NCBI RefSeq assembly: GCF_015594845.1
Contig: NZ_JADNRK010000004.1
Span: 114,450-178,449 of the forward strand
Direction: 5' to 3'
DNA from: Alkalibacter mobilis
GTDB taxonomy: Bacteria > Bacillota > Clostridia > Eubacteriales > Alkalibacteraceae
DNA length: 64,000 bases
The notes beneath the pieces are model-generated. The model had not been told where the DNA came from. It saw nothing but the letters and a program-made list of their open reading frames with translations, and searched no databases. Shown piece by piece: positions 1-9,418 of the stretch (position 1 is the first letter of the stretch; each line of letters starts with the position of its first letter). Position numbers and translations under genes: made by a program.

Positions 1-244
1 AAGTGAAGGATGGCATTACGACCTGATCTCCAGGCCCGATCTCCAAGGCCATGATCGCAAGCTCCAAAGCGTGGGTGCCTGATGTAGTTGTCATGACTTC
101 ATTGATATCCAGCCTGTCTTCAAGAAGCCTGCATACTTTTTCATCAAACATTCCGTCTCCTGCAATGTTGCCGGTATTTAGGGACTGGGATATATATTCA
201 ATTTCATCTCCGGTGAGGTACACCTTGTTGAATGGTATCTTCAT
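1..244 (-). CDS. DegT/DnrJ/EryC1-family sugar aminotransferase (WecE/RffA-like), N-terminal part
   Basis: Only the first 81 codons lie in the window; the gene runs off the left edge. The start MKIPFNKVYLTGDE, the GNIAGDG stretch and the TTTSGTHALELA motif match PLP-dependent sugar aminotransferases of the WecE/RffA type, which aminate a dTDP-4-keto-6-deoxyhexose for surface polysaccharide. Family knowledge places the PLP lysine further on, outside the window. The start is uncertain: an AAGGAGG box lies about 25 nt upstream of this ATG, so a non-ATG start a few codons earlier is possible. Its usual start sequence (M-IPFNK) supports the ATG at 244. Confidence 0.82.
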   Translation of the reverse strand, partial: MKIPFNKVYLTGDEIEYISQSLNTGNIAGDGMFDEKVCRLLEDRLDINEVMTTTSGTHALELAIMALEIGPGDQVVMPSFT

Positions 245-335
245 AATAATTATAAGCCGGATCTCGGCTTCCTCCTTGTAATTTCCTGCCTAATCTCTTA
301 CAATGTCTTTATAATATTTTGATAAGGATGATAAT

Positions 336-548
336 ATGAAAACTTTGGACTGTTTAGGGGACATGTGTCCCATCCCCGCCGTAAAGACAAAAAAAGAACT
401 GAAGAATTTAGACACCGGCGAGACCCTGAAAGTCATCACCGATCACAGCTGCGTCCTGGAGTCCATAGAAAATCAATTCAAAAAACACCAAATCCGTCAT
501 GTTGAAGTCATGAACGGAGTCTGGGAAATTTTTATTACCAAATCCTGA
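336..548 (+). CDS. TusA/SirA-family sulfur carrier protein
   Basis: A 70-residue protein of normal TusA length. It begins MKTLDCLGDMCPIPAVKTKK and carries the family cysteine in the CPxP motif, which bears a persulfide in sulfur relay. A TATAAT box lies at 310-315 and an AAGGA ribosome site precedes the ATG. It converges on the LysR gene at 550, and beyond that gene lie the YeeE/YedE halves at 1647 and 2336. TusA next to YeeE/YedE is a recurring pairing in which the permease imports thiosulfate or a related sulfur compound and TusA takes the sulfane sulfur. The substrate here is inferred from that pairing. Confidence 0.88.
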   Translation: MKTLDCLGDMCPIPAVKTKKELKNLDTGETLKVITDHSCVLESIENQFKKHQIRHVEVMNGVWEIFITKS

Positions 549-549
549 A

Positions 550-1446
550 TCAACACAGACTCTTCTGTGCTATGGTCTGAAAATACTTGTTGAACTCTTT
601 TAATACTGGGTTCTCATTGATTTTTTTATTGTATATTAAAAACATGTCGTACTCTATGCTGAAATCGGATATGTTTATTAATTTCAATTCTTTTCGGTAA
701 AGGTCTTTCTTTATGGATACGTAAGGAAGAAAGCCTATGCCAAATTCGTTTAGAACAGATTCTTTTACCGACTCCATTGAATCGCTGTTGTATATGATCT
801 TAAGGTCGTCTATGGTCCGGCCCGTTTCTTTCATCTTCTCGTTTATTGCTTCTTTCACGTACATCTTGTCATTAAGCATTATGAATGGGTATTCGACCAG
901 ATCCTTGAATCTTATCTCTTCCGGTATGTCGTATTGAGGCGAAGAGACAAGTACAAGCCTGTCTATGCCGATTTTATAGTTGGATAGTTCCTTGCTTCTG
1001 GGTTTGCCGTATATTACTCCAAAATCCGAAATACCGTTGATCAAATTCTCTTCGATTTTTCCCGCCTCGTTTGAGTTGAGCACGTAATTGTGTTTTGGAA
1101 ATTTATTTTTCATCTTGTACATGACGCAAGGCAAAGAGTAATTGGCTATTGACCAGTTGGCCTCGATCTTTATATTGTTTATATTCTGATCATTTTCTTC
1201 GAGGTGCTCCACCATGGCTTCGTAGGTCCTTACGATATTGTCGGCGTATTTAAATACGATTGCACCCTTCTCCGTCAATTCCACACCCTTGTTGCTTCTT
1301 TTCAGAAGAACGCAGCCAAGACTGTCCTCAAGCTTCGAGATTTGCTGGCTGAGGGCAGATTGTGAAATATGTGCACTCGCAGCTACCTTTGATATGCTTT
1401 TGGCTTCCGCAACTTTGTAAAAATATTCAAGACATTCTATATGCAT
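550..1446 (-). CDS. LysR-family transcriptional regulator
   Basis: The N-terminal winged helix-turn-helix (about residues 1-60) reads MHIECLEYFYKVAEAKSIS, then ISQSALSQQISKLEDSLG and LFKRSNKGVELTEKG-like LysR sequence. The rest is a LysR substrate-binding domain (about 298 aa in total). A TTG two codons upstream could also be used, but the ATG at 1446 sits about 10 nt after an AAGGA box. It is divergent from the YeeE/YedE pair at 1647, the usual arrangement for a LysR protein controlling its neighbour, so it probably senses a sulfur-related ligand. The ligand is not readable from the sequence. Confidence 0.88.
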   Translation of the reverse strand: MHIECLEYFYKVAEAKSISKVAASAHISQSALSQQISKLEDSLGCVLLKRSNKGVELTEKGAIVFKYADNIVRTYEAMVEHLEENDQNINNIKIEANWSIANYSLPCVMYKMKNKFPKHNYVLNSNEAGKIEENLINGISDFGVIYGKPRSKELSNYKIGIDRLVLVSSPQYDIPEEIRFKDLVEYPFIMLNDKMYVKEAINEKMKETGRTIDDLKIIYNSDSMESVKESVLNEFGIGFLPYVSIKKDLYRKELKLINISDFSIEYDMFLIYNKKINENPVLKEFNKYFQTIAQKSLC

Positions 1447-1603
1447 AAACAATTCATCCTTCTCTTATCCGATAATTGGCTCAATGTTAATTATACCACA
1501 AGCACATATAAATTATAGTACCTTTGATCAAGCTTTTATATGATTTTAAGTTGATCATCCAATCATTATTCTTGCGTTGGTCAGGTCGACAAAGGCTCAA
1601 ATA

Positions 1604-1612
1604 TGTTATAAT
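1604..1612 (+). promoter_or_regulatory. Extended -10 promoter for the YeeE/YedE pair
   Basis: TGTTATAAT is an extended -10 element (TGnTATAAT) about 35 nt upstream of the ATG at 1647. No good -35 hexamer is seen at 17 bp, which fits activation by the divergent LysR regulator. This is inferred from sequence only. Confidence 0.5.
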
Positions 1613-1646
1613 GTAATTGATCATTTCTTTAAGAAGGAGACTATCC

Positions 1647-2309
1647 ATGACTGACAACAATATTAAAAAATCGAAAGCAAATGAACTTAAAAATCAGAGA
1701 CCGTACGCTTATATGATCTTGTTCTTTTGTCTTGTTGCCGGTCTTTATTTTTTTACGATTTCAAAGCTTTTTGCCTTTTACTGGATAAGCGGGATCGGAT
1801 TTGGTTTTATTCTACAAAAATCCAGATTTTGTTTCACATCCGCATTCAGAGATCTTCATATGACCGGGAGTACACTAACCGCTCGAGCTGTTCTCATTGC
1901 CGTTGGCATAACCACTTTGGGTTTTTTTATAATAAAATTCCAGGCATTTTCTGTGGGCAACCCCATACCAGGGCAGTCTTATATAAACCCCATCGGACTT
2001 TCTACTATTGCAGGCGGCATCATATTCGGCACAGGCATGGTCATCGCAGGAGGTTGCGCATCCGGTGTTTTGATGCGTGTGGGCGACGGTTTTCAGATGC
2101 AGGCTGTTGCTTTGATCTTTTTTATCCTGGGTTCTTTTTTAGGCGCAAATCATTCGACCTGGTGGCAGGATAATTTTTCAATCCGTAAAGAAGGCATTTT
2201 TATTCCAGACCTGGTCGGTTGGCCCCTGGCCCTTTTTATTCAAATTTCTCTGATAGCACTACTTTATTTTCTCTCTTTGAAATGGGAATCAAAAAATCTT
2301 GACAGTTGA
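1647..2309 (+). CDS. YeeE/YedE-family transporter, first half
   Basis: A membrane protein of 220 aa. Several hydrophobic helices are visible, with the family motifs SRFCFTSAFRDL and IAGGCASGVLMRVG, each with a conserved cysteine of the kind used in TsuA/YeeE to pass thiosulfate. YeeE proteins are often single chains of about 330-400 aa; here the permease is split with the gene at 2336. The ATG at 1647 follows AAGAAGGAGA by 6 nt and is preferred over the in-frame TTG at 1617. It ends at the start of the second half, so the two are surely cotranscribed. The likely role is uptake of thiosulfate or another sulfur species. Confidence 0.85.
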   Translation: MTDNNIKKSKANELKNQRPYAYMILFFCLVAGLYFFTISKLFAFYWISGIGFGFILQKSRFCFTSAFRDLHMTGSTLTARAVLIAVGITTLGFFIIKFQAFSVGNPIPGQSYINPIGLSTIAGGIIFGTGMVIAGGCASGVLMRVGDGFQMQAVALIFFILGSFLGANHSTWWQDNFSIRKEGIFIPDLVGWPLALFIQISLIALLYFLSLKWESKNLDS

Positions 2310-2335
2310 CATCACTGGAAAAGGAGCGTGGTCAA

Positions 2336-2869
2336 TTGCTAAACGATAATAACAAATCCAACAAAAAATGGTTCAACGATCCCTGGTCATATTTTAAGGG
2401 TGCGATCCTGATTTCAATAATGCAGATATTAACCTTGCTGATCACCGGTAATCCGTGGGGAGTATCCACGTCTTTCATCAACTGGAGCGGCTGGATATTT
2501 GATTCTTTAGGCGGTGATCTTTCTTCGTTGGAATATTTTTCAAGACCTCAAGTTCGCGCAACCATCGAAGCCGGTTTCCTGAAAGATCCTGCATCATTCA
2601 GAAACCTTGGTATCATTGCAGGGGCGCTCATCTCCGCACTTTTGTCTTCCCAGTTCAGAATAAAAAAAATTAAATCCATGAAGCAAATAGCCGGAGCTGT
2701 CACAGGAGGATTGTTGATGGGCTACGGAGCCGGCATCGCCTCTGGATGCAACATAGGAGCCTTCTACAGTTCAATATCTTCAATGTCCGTGTCAGGCTGG
2801 ATATTTGGACTGTCATTATTTATAGGCGCCTACATAGGTTCAAAATTACTGTTGAAATTTTTCATATAA
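2336..2869 (+). CDS. YeeE/YedE-family transporter, second half
   Basis: A 177-aa membrane protein with the YeeE motif GYGAGIASGCNIGAFYSS, whose cysteine is one of the pathway cysteines. The TTG at 2336 follows AAGGAG by 9 nt and is the best start; an earlier in-frame TTG at 2306 overlaps the stop of the first half and has no ribosome site. The two halves together make up one YeeE/YedE unit and probably form a heteromer. A hairpin terminator follows directly. Confidence 0.82.
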   Translation: MLNDNNKSNKKWFNDPWSYFKGAILISIMQILTLLITGNPWGVSTSFINWSGWIFDSLGGDLSSLEYFSRPQVRATIEAGFLKDPASFRNLGIIAGALISALLSSQFRIKKIKSMKQIAGAVTGGLLMGYGAGIASGCNIGAFYSSISSMSVSGWIFGLSLFIGAYIGSKLLLKFFI

Positions 2870-2924
2870 AAAGCTCCACAACCAAAATGGCCGTAGAGAC
2901 CATAAGACAGTTGTAGAGCTTTTT
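2868..2924. terminator. Bidirectional rho-independent terminator
   Basis: AAAAAGCTCCACAAC (2868-2882) pairs with GTTGTAGAGCTTTTT (2910-2924) with one mismatch. There is a T run on both sides, between the convergent YeeE/YedE pair and the AGCS symporter gene. Confidence 0.8.
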
Positions 2925-2937
2925 TCTATTTTTTTAT

Positions 2938-4410
2938 TTACATTGCTATTTCTTGAGAATGCTGTTCGTTGATTTCCGCATAAGCTGAAAGCATCGGTTC
3001 TTTCCCGGTCTTTTTCTTTTCGATTATTCTATCCACATAATCTCTGGTGATTTTTATGACCGTGCCTGACAAAAGCAATACTCCGATCAAGTTTGGTATA
3101 GCCATCAAACCGTTAAGAGTGTCCGAAATGTTCCATGCCAGATCCAAACTCATGGTGGCACCCACTACTATGAACAGTATGAACAGCACCTTGTATACTA
3201 TCGTAAATCCTGTTCCAAATAGATATTCTGCAGCCTTTGTGCCGTAGAAAGACCATCCCAATACGGTTGAAAATGCAAACAACAGAATAGCCAAAGAAAC
3301 GAATTCCCCGGCAAATCCACCCAATCCGTGGGCAAAAGCTTCACTTACAAGCGGAACGCCTGTAGCGCCGGTTTCAAGGACACCTGTAGACAATATTACA
3401 AAAGCCGTCAGAGTGCAGACTATCAAAGTATCGAAAAACACTTCAAATATTCCCCACATGCCCTGAATTACCGGTTCCTTTACATCTGAAGATGAATGGA
3501 CCATTACTGACGATCCCAGACCCGCCTCATTGGAGAAAACCCCTCTCTTGAAGCCCATGGTCACCGCCTGCTTTACCATAGTTCCACTTATTCCGCCTGC
3601 AACAGCTCCAATTCCGAAGGCGCCTTTGAAGATATAACCGAATACTTCAGGAACCATGCTGAAGTTGACTACCATGATGTACAGGCATCCCAAAATATAT
3701 GCAAGTGCCATAAAAGGAACTATCCTTTCTGTGACCTGCCCGATCCTCTTTATGCCGCCGACAATTACCAGGCTTGCTATTAGTGCGACACCAATTCCGG
3801 TGGCTATGTTTGGTATTCCAAAGGAACCATTCAACGCACTTGCTATCGAGTTGACCTGGGTCATGTTTCCTATTCCGAAAGATGCCAACATGCAGAACAA
3901 GGCAAATATTACAGCCAAAGGTTTGCCCAAAGGGCCTATTCCCGGTTTGTCCTTCAAGCCGTTTTCAAGATAATACATAGGGCCACCGGACCACTCACCC
4001 TTCTTGTTTTTCTTTCTAAAATAGATTCCCAGTACGTTTTCAGAATAATTTGTCATCATTCCGAAAAACGCTGAAATCCACATCCAAAATACAGCCCCGG
4101 GTCCTCCCACTGTTATGGCGGTGGCCACACCGGCTATGTTTCCAGTTCCTATTGTCGCCGCCAATGCAGTCGACAATGCCTGAAACTGAGATATGGACTT
4201 TTCCTCTTTTGTTTTTGTAACCGATCTTTTTGTAAATATTGCCATAAATGTTTCTTGATTAACATGTTTTGCCCTTCGCACCTGAAAAAATTTAGTGCGG
4301 AAAGTCATGTAAACGCCGGTGCTTATTATTAAGACCAGCATGGGAACGCCCCATACGATTCCATTGATCGTGTCATTTATTGAAGACACACTACCTAAAA
4401 ATCCTTCCAT
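2938..4410 (-). CDS. Sodium:alanine symporter family protein (AGCS)
   Basis: A 490-aa polytopic membrane protein of normal AGCS length. It has the family signatures TALAATIGTGNIAGVATAIT near residue 85, an NYSENVLG segment and the SNEAGLGSS motif in the middle. AGCS carriers take up alanine or glycine with Na+ (or H+). The ATG follows AGGGGGTTTGAA. It is monocistronic between two terminators, with no linked amino-acid enzyme that would narrow the substrate. Confidence 0.9.
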   Translation of the reverse strand: MEGFLGSVSSINDTINGIVWGVPMLVLIISTGVYMTFRTKFFQVRRAKHVNQETFMAIFTKRSVTKTKEEKSISQFQALSTALAATIGTGNIAGVATAITVGGPGAVFWMWISAFFGMMTNYSENVLGIYFRKKNKKGEWSGGPMYYLENGLKDKPGIGPLGKPLAVIFALFCMLASFGIGNMTQVNSIASALNGSFGIPNIATGIGVALIASLVIVGGIKRIGQVTERIVPFMALAYILGCLYIMVVNFSMVPEVFGYIFKGAFGIGAVAGGISGTMVKQAVTMGFKRGVFSNEAGLGSSVMVHSSSDVKEPVIQGMWGIFEVFFDTLIVCTLTAFVILSTGVLETGATGVPLVSEAFAHGLGGFAGEFVSLAILLFAFSTVLGWSFYGTKAAEYLFGTGFTIVYKVLFILFIVVGATMSLDLAWNISDTLNGLMAIPNLIGVLLLSGTVIKITRDYVDRIIEKKKTGKEPMLSAYAEINEQHSQEIAM

Positions 4411-4500
4411 TTCAAACCCCCTATTTCAATTTTATCTGAGAATTCAGAAAATATTTTCATATTATAACACAAATCCATTTCAAATACACTTGTTCGCGGT

Positions 4501-4527
4501 AAAAAAACAACTCTCTTTTGAGAGTTG
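4501..4527 (-). terminator. Terminator of the GGDEF/EAL gene
   Basis: CAACTCTC (4508-4515) and GAGAGTTG (4520-4527) form a perfect 8-bp stem with a 4-nt loop. On the minus strand it is followed by a run of T. It lies 17 nt past the stop at 4544. Confidence 0.75.
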
Positions 4528-4543
4528 CCTTGTAATGTTTGAT

Positions 4544-6799
4544 TTAGCGCCTGCTTTTTTCGATTATTTCGAGAGCCTTTTGCGAGTCGACCGGTTTCCC
4601 AAAATAATATCCTTGAAGGACATCGCATTCGTGTTCTCTTAAATAGTCAAGTTGTATGCTGTCTTCGACCCCTTCGGCCACCACTCTAAGGTCCAGTTTG
4701 TGAGCCATGGAAATTATATCTCCCGTGATGAGTTTTTCCTTGGATAATGTGGTGATCCTTGATACAAAGTAACGATCTATTTTTACTTCTTGAATGCTCA
4801 GCTCGCTCAATCTTGAAAAGTTTGAGTATCCAGTCCCAAAATCATCCAGTGAAATATTGAATCCGTGATCCACCAACATTTTAAGCTTTTCGTTGATGAT
4901 TTCGTAGTTTTCAAGTATTATGGTCTCGGTTATTTCCAAGACTATGGATGAAGTTTTAACACCCGTTCTTTCAGTAATATCAATGATCGTATCAATAAAA
5001 TCATGTCTGAGTAGTTGGATCCCTGAAATATTAACAGATAACTTGATTTTTTCAAAACCCCGCTCATTTAACTTTTTCAAGAAGATGCAGGCTTTTTTGA
5101 ATATGTGATTTCCCAATTCAACTATTATGAATTTTCTCTCGGCTACAATAATAAACTCTTCCGGAGATATCCTTCCAAGTCTATCAGTCTTTAGTCTTGC
5201 CAGTGCTTCAAATCCAACGATGCTGTTATCAATGGCTGATATCTGCGGCTGGAATTCAAGATACACCTCATCGGATCCTTCAGCAAGTATCCTTCTCATT
5301 TCTCTTTCGATCAAGTCTTCCCTGTTAACGTTGTCCTCCATGTAGTAGTCAAAGTAGGCATGGTTTCGCTCATTGTTTTCATCGGTATAATCCAGGGTAA
5401 TGGACACTTCTTTCAAAATCTCATCCACACTTGAAATCCCGTCTTCAATTTCCAGTACACCTATCCGAATATTTATATGTTGCGATTTTTCGGTTACATT
5501 GAAAGGCTTTTTGAATTTGTCATTGATTTTTGCTATCAGCGTTTCAATGTTTTTTCTATTCTGATATTTTTCAACATACAGGATAAATCGATCGGCCGAA
5601 AACCTGAAGAGCATGTCCGTAGGCTTTAAAATTTGCTCCAGCCTTCTCGTTATTTCTCTTAAGATACTGTCTCCATGAGCGTATCCGTAAGTAAGATTTA
5701 CATTTTTAAAGTCGCTGCAATTTATCATCAGAATCGCTTTTTTTACGTTTTTGTCCCCGTGTATCTTGTGGATCAAAAAATCTTTCAGGTACTCCCTGTT
5801 TGGAAGACCCGTGAGGGAATCGTAGTAAGCAAGTTTCAACTGTTTGCTGTTTTTTGCATAGGTGAAAAACAGTATGAAACCCAAAACCAAAATAAATCCC
5901 AGAAATGACAAAATCCCCTCAATTATGATTTCGGATATTATCTCCTTGTTTCTTTCTGTAGACTGACCGACTGAAAGCGTTCCGATCTTTGCAGATTCCA
6001 TATATACCGGTAAAAACACCTGATACATTTCCTCGCCTTTAAAGTCAATTTTTGCGCCATATTCCCTATCGGTCTCAATGGCTTTTATTATTTTTTCATC
6101 TACCACCTTTTGCCCGATGATATCATTGTCGCTACTGGCGATAACAGTATTTTCATTGTCAATGAAACAGGCCTCGACTATCAGTCCATCCATATTTATT
6201 TCATCTATCAACTTCTGAATCTCGAAGCTTTTGAGAAAATCTTGAATCTTGTTGGCGTAGATCCCCACCTGAACAAATGTATTGTCCTCAGCTCTGAAGT
6301 AAGCGTACTTGTAAAATATGCCCGTCTCCGAATCTTTTCTTATGTCTTCTACGATGCTTTCCTGGTCACCGGTCAAAAACCTGTTCACCGGATGTCCCTC
6401 GTAGGCTGTCCAGCCGATGAATTCTCCAGAGCTTGAGTGAATTACTTCCCCTTGATCATTATAAGAATATATGACATCCACTCCAAGGACCTTCGTCAAG
6501 TTGTTCAATGTCTGGTTGTCGTGATTTCCTTCAAATAGTGCGGCATAATCTCCTGCCGCCTTAAGCCTTTCATTCATCAATTCATTTATTATGACCCTGG
6601 CCTTGTCAGCCTTGGACAGGGTATGAGTATAACTTGTGGCGATCATGATCGTATTTTCTTTGAGCCGTTCCTCATTCTCTCTTATCTGGACTCGGACGGA
6701 TCCGTAAGAGATGATAGAAAATATCACAGCCATAACCAGAAAAGCTATGAGAAATATTTTAAAATCAATGGCCTTTTTCTTGTATTTTTTTCTGCTCAA
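4544..6799 (-). CDS. Membrane-anchored GGDEF/EAL protein, probable c-di-GMP phosphodiesterase
   Basis: A 751-aa protein. A first membrane helix is at about residues 13-32, followed by an extracytoplasmic sensor of about 260 residues, a second helix (LSFLGFILVLGFILFFTYA), a GGDEF domain and a C-terminal EAL domain. The GGDEF active site reads SADRF within RFSADRFILYVE, so cyclase activity is probably lost. The EAL domain looks intact: FEALAR, the SVNISG stretch and DDFGTGYSNF are present. The expected role is c-di-GMP hydrolysis under control of the external sensor. The start is a TTG 6 nt after GGGAGAG. The sensor ligand cannot be told. Confidence 0.88.
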   Translation of the reverse strand: MSRKKYKKKAIDFKIFLIAFLVMAVIFSIISYGSVRVQIRENEERLKENTIMIATSYTHTLSKADKARVIINELMNERLKAAGDYAALFEGNHDNQTLNNLTKVLGVDVIYSYNDQGEVIHSSSGEFIGWTAYEGHPVNRFLTGDQESIVEDIRKDSETGIFYKYAYFRAEDNTFVQVGIYANKIQDFLKSFEIQKLIDEINMDGLIVEACFIDNENTVIASSDNDIIGQKVVDEKIIKAIETDREYGAKIDFKGEEMYQVFLPVYMESAKIGTLSVGQSTERNKEIISEIIIEGILSFLGFILVLGFILFFTYAKNSKQLKLAYYDSLTGLPNREYLKDFLIHKIHGDKNVKKAILMINCSDFKNVNLTYGYAHGDSILREITRRLEQILKPTDMLFRFSADRFILYVEKYQNRKNIETLIAKINDKFKKPFNVTEKSQHINIRIGVLEIEDGISSVDEILKEVSITLDYTDENNERNHAYFDYYMEDNVNREDLIEREMRRILAEGSDEVYLEFQPQISAIDNSIVGFEALARLKTDRLGRISPEEFIIVAERKFIIVELGNHIFKKACIFLKKLNERGFEKIKLSVNISGIQLLRHDFIDTIIDITERTGVKTSSIVLEITETIILENYEIINEKLKMLVDHGFNISLDDFGTGYSNFSRLSELSIQEVKIDRYFVSRITTLSKEKLITGDIISMAHKLDLRVVAEGVEDSIQLDYLREHECDVLQGYYFGKPVDSQKALEIIEKSRR

Positions 6800-6884
6800 C
6801 AGTTTCTCTCCCTAAACTATCAATTTTTCGTTCACTGCATTTTTCATTAATCATATCGGCAATTCCCATAAACTTTTAAGTGCA

Positions 6885-9275
6885 TCAAAAACTGTTTCTT
6901 TCGATCCAACCTAAGGCCAAAGCGTGGACCGTTACGTTGTTCGAGGTCGCTTTCACCTCGATTTCTTCAAATTCATTAATTGCATCATCATACATTTGAG
7001 TTATGGAATCCAATTCATTTTCGAGCTCTCTCTCAAGGTCTTCGATTTGATTTTTTACCGATTCCAAAGTCTCTCTTGCCCTGTCAATGTCCTCGCCGCT
7101 TTTGAAGGCTCGGCCAGTACTTTTCATCGCACTTCCCACTTTTGACAGAGATGTGGCGCTTATGGATCTTTTTCCAAACAATGCCCCCAGTATCGCAGAT
7201 CCAGCTGTAACAGCAGCATCCATTTTTTTCTGGCTTGCCTGTTGAGTCTTTTTTTCCAAGGCTTGCTCGGCTCTTAACAACCTGGTTTGCAATGTATTGA
7301 ATTTTGAAGCGTATTTTTTTCTAAGAGTTTCCATTTCCTCGTCCCTTTTTTCGTGAACCATGTGTTGGATCCTGATGGAAAAGTCCCGTTCATCTTCAAA
7401 TGGTTCCGACACCACTTTTAATATAGGATTTGACATAAGCTTCAAGCTCTCATTATTTCTTACATGTGTTACAAATAACTTTTTCCATTTTTCGTAACTC
7501 TTTGGATCTGCGCCCACCCCCGGCAGCTTGCCGAATGATGCTCCTTTTTCTCCATCGGAAGACAAGTCGGACAAATCCAAATCCAACTTTTTCCCTTTGT
7601 TCCAATCCAACGGGATAGGACCATCCGTCAATGGTGCAGCCATTATGATTTTTTTCGATGCGGAGACGGAATACTTTGCACTGGCGTACGCAATATCGGC
7701 AATTCCCAATATCCAAGGCTCATAATACAAGTCTCCACCGGTGTTGTTTCTGCTGTAAAAAAATTGTTTTATGACCGGATCCAGCGCAGGTTGGCTTTCT
7801 GACGGATCCAAGGTTGATTTTATATTTTCGGTCACAATTTTCCCAGCTTCTATTTTATCAATTTCTTCAGAAAAATCTACAGGCAGATTTCTTATCTGTT
7901 CTCCTGTCAGTGGACCCGCCAAATACGACATTACCCATCTAGTCTGGAAAATTCGCGGCTCATCTTCGTGAACTGAGTGAAGATAAAAGATCCTTTTGCC
8001 CAGTCCCGCCAAAATCTGTTCAGTTCTTTTCTTGTCAAAACTTCCACCGACCGCTGCTCCTTCCAAGCCGTCCAGAACTCTCGCCTTGTCTCTTTCTGTC
8101 TGCAATCTGCCTATAAACCAGGTTCCGATGTTTGATAAAGCCTTATAATCCAAATCTACAGGATTTTGTGTGGACAAAACCAAACCAAGTCCGAATGCCC
8201 TTGCCTGCTTCAACAAGGTCAGAAGTGGAGTTTTTGAAGGAGGATTTGCAGTGGGAGGTAAAAAACCAAAGAGCTCGTCCATGTATAAAATCGCTCTTAG
8301 ACTGCCTGTACCAGATTGGGTCCTTACCCAGGCAAGGATTTCGTTTAGAAGCATGGTCACAAAAAACATTCTCTCACTATCTGTCAAATGTGCAATGGAA
8401 AATATGGAAACTTTAGGCTTTCCCGATTTGTTGTACAAAAAATTCTCTATGTTCAGAGGCTCCCCCTCGATCCATGCCTTAAATCCGGGAGAGGCCAAAA
8501 TATTGTTGATCTTCATGGCAAGTTCAAATCTTTCCTTTGCCGGATAAAAGCTTTCAAGATCCATTACACCTATGGTATCCATAGGCGGTTTTTGAATCTC
8601 TCCTATTAAATCGGCTATGGACAGGTTCCTGTCATCGTTCCATGCATTTTCCAAAATATTTGACAAAAGAATATTCTCCCGGCCTATCAACTGATCCGAA
8701 TCAATGCCCAACAGGGTAAGAAGTCCGATAACCGTGCCCTGGACTTTGTCTCTGTACGCATCAAGGTCATTTTTTAATGCCAGTGGCGGAGAGTCGAAAG
8801 ATTTTATTGCTGAAACTCCTTTCCCATAAGAACCTCCAGGAGTGTAGACATTGATCTCCACCTTGTCTCTCATTTGTCTTATCCTCTGTCCGTCCTGATC
8901 CCACTGAGCCAATCCTTCTTTCCACATCTTTGCTTGTGCTTCAGCATATTCTTCTGGGCTCATGGATTTGTTGGCAGCTTCCTGCAAGTTGATCCAGGGT
9001 CTGAAATCCTTGGGATCCAATTCCGGAAAAGTCAAAGCAATATTTCCCAAATCACCTTTCGGGTCGATGGCGATCACCGGTATTTGATCCATCGCAGCTT
9101 CTTCGATCAAGCCTATCCCAAGTCCAGTCTTTCCACTTCCCGTCATTCCTATTATGGCTGCGTGAGTAGTCAAATCTTTAGATTTCAGAAGTACATGATC
9201 ATCCTTTAATGCTCCAGAGTCAAGATCGTGATCCCTTCCCAAGTAAAATACGCCCATTTTTTCGAAATCTTTCAT
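6885..9275 (-). CDS. HerA-like ATP-binding protein
   Basis: A 796-aa protein with a HerA/VirB4-type P-loop ATPase core. Walker A is GMTGSGKTGLG near residue 43, followed by VIAIDPKGDLGN; Walker B is in LRAILYMDELFGFLPP; then come STQNPVDLDYKAL and an arginine-rich IGRLQTERDK segment. The C-terminal third has a long charged coiled coil (about residues 620-790) with a short hydrophobic patch. Proteins of this kind couple ATP hydrolysis to moving DNA or remodelling complexes, but this subfamily has no settled role. No NurA nuclease is adjacent and it seems to be a single-gene unit. The ATG follows GGGGGAGC. Confidence 0.75.
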   Translation of the reverse strand: MKDFEKMGVFYLGRDHDLDSGALKDDHVLLKSKDLTTHAAIIGMTGSGKTGLGIGLIEEAAMDQIPVIAIDPKGDLGNIALTFPELDPKDFRPWINLQEAANKSMSPEEYAEAQAKMWKEGLAQWDQDGQRIRQMRDKVEINVYTPGGSYGKGVSAIKSFDSPPLALKNDLDAYRDKVQGTVIGLLTLLGIDSDQLIGRENILLSNILENAWNDDRNLSIADLIGEIQKPPMDTIGVMDLESFYPAKERFELAMKINNILASPGFKAWIEGEPLNIENFLYNKSGKPKVSIFSIAHLTDSERMFFVTMLLNEILAWVRTQSGTGSLRAILYMDELFGFLPPTANPPSKTPLLTLLKQARAFGLGLVLSTQNPVDLDYKALSNIGTWFIGRLQTERDKARVLDGLEGAAVGGSFDKKRTEQILAGLGKRIFYLHSVHEDEPRIFQTRWVMSYLAGPLTGEQIRNLPVDFSEEIDKIEAGKIVTENIKSTLDPSESQPALDPVIKQFFYSRNNTGGDLYYEPWILGIADIAYASAKYSVSASKKIIMAAPLTDGPIPLDWNKGKKLDLDLSDLSSDGEKGASFGKLPGVGADPKSYEKWKKLFVTHVRNNESLKLMSNPILKVVSEPFEDERDFSIRIQHMVHEKRDEEMETLRKKYASKFNTLQTRLLRAEQALEKKTQQASQKKMDAAVTAGSAILGALFGKRSISATSLSKVGSAMKSTGRAFKSGEDIDRARETLESVKNQIEDLERELENELDSITQMYDDAINEFEEIEVKATSNNVTVHALALGWIERNSF

Positions 9276-9391
9276 TTTGCTCCCCCATTCCCATTTATTT
9301 CTGACTATAAATAACTTTAAATTTTATATCTGAATTTTATATTTTTATTTTAACACATTTATTTAAAGTTTTATCTACACAATAAATAAGC

Positions 9392-9413
9392 CTGCGAAGC
9401 CACCGCTTCGCAG
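9392..9413 (-). terminator. Terminator of arsC
   Basis: CTGCGAAGC (9392-9400) and GCTTCGCAG (9405-9413) form a 9-bp stem with a 4-nt loop. On the minus strand it is followed by a T-rich stretch, just past the arsC stop. Confidence 0.65.
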
Positions 9414-9418
9414 ACCGT

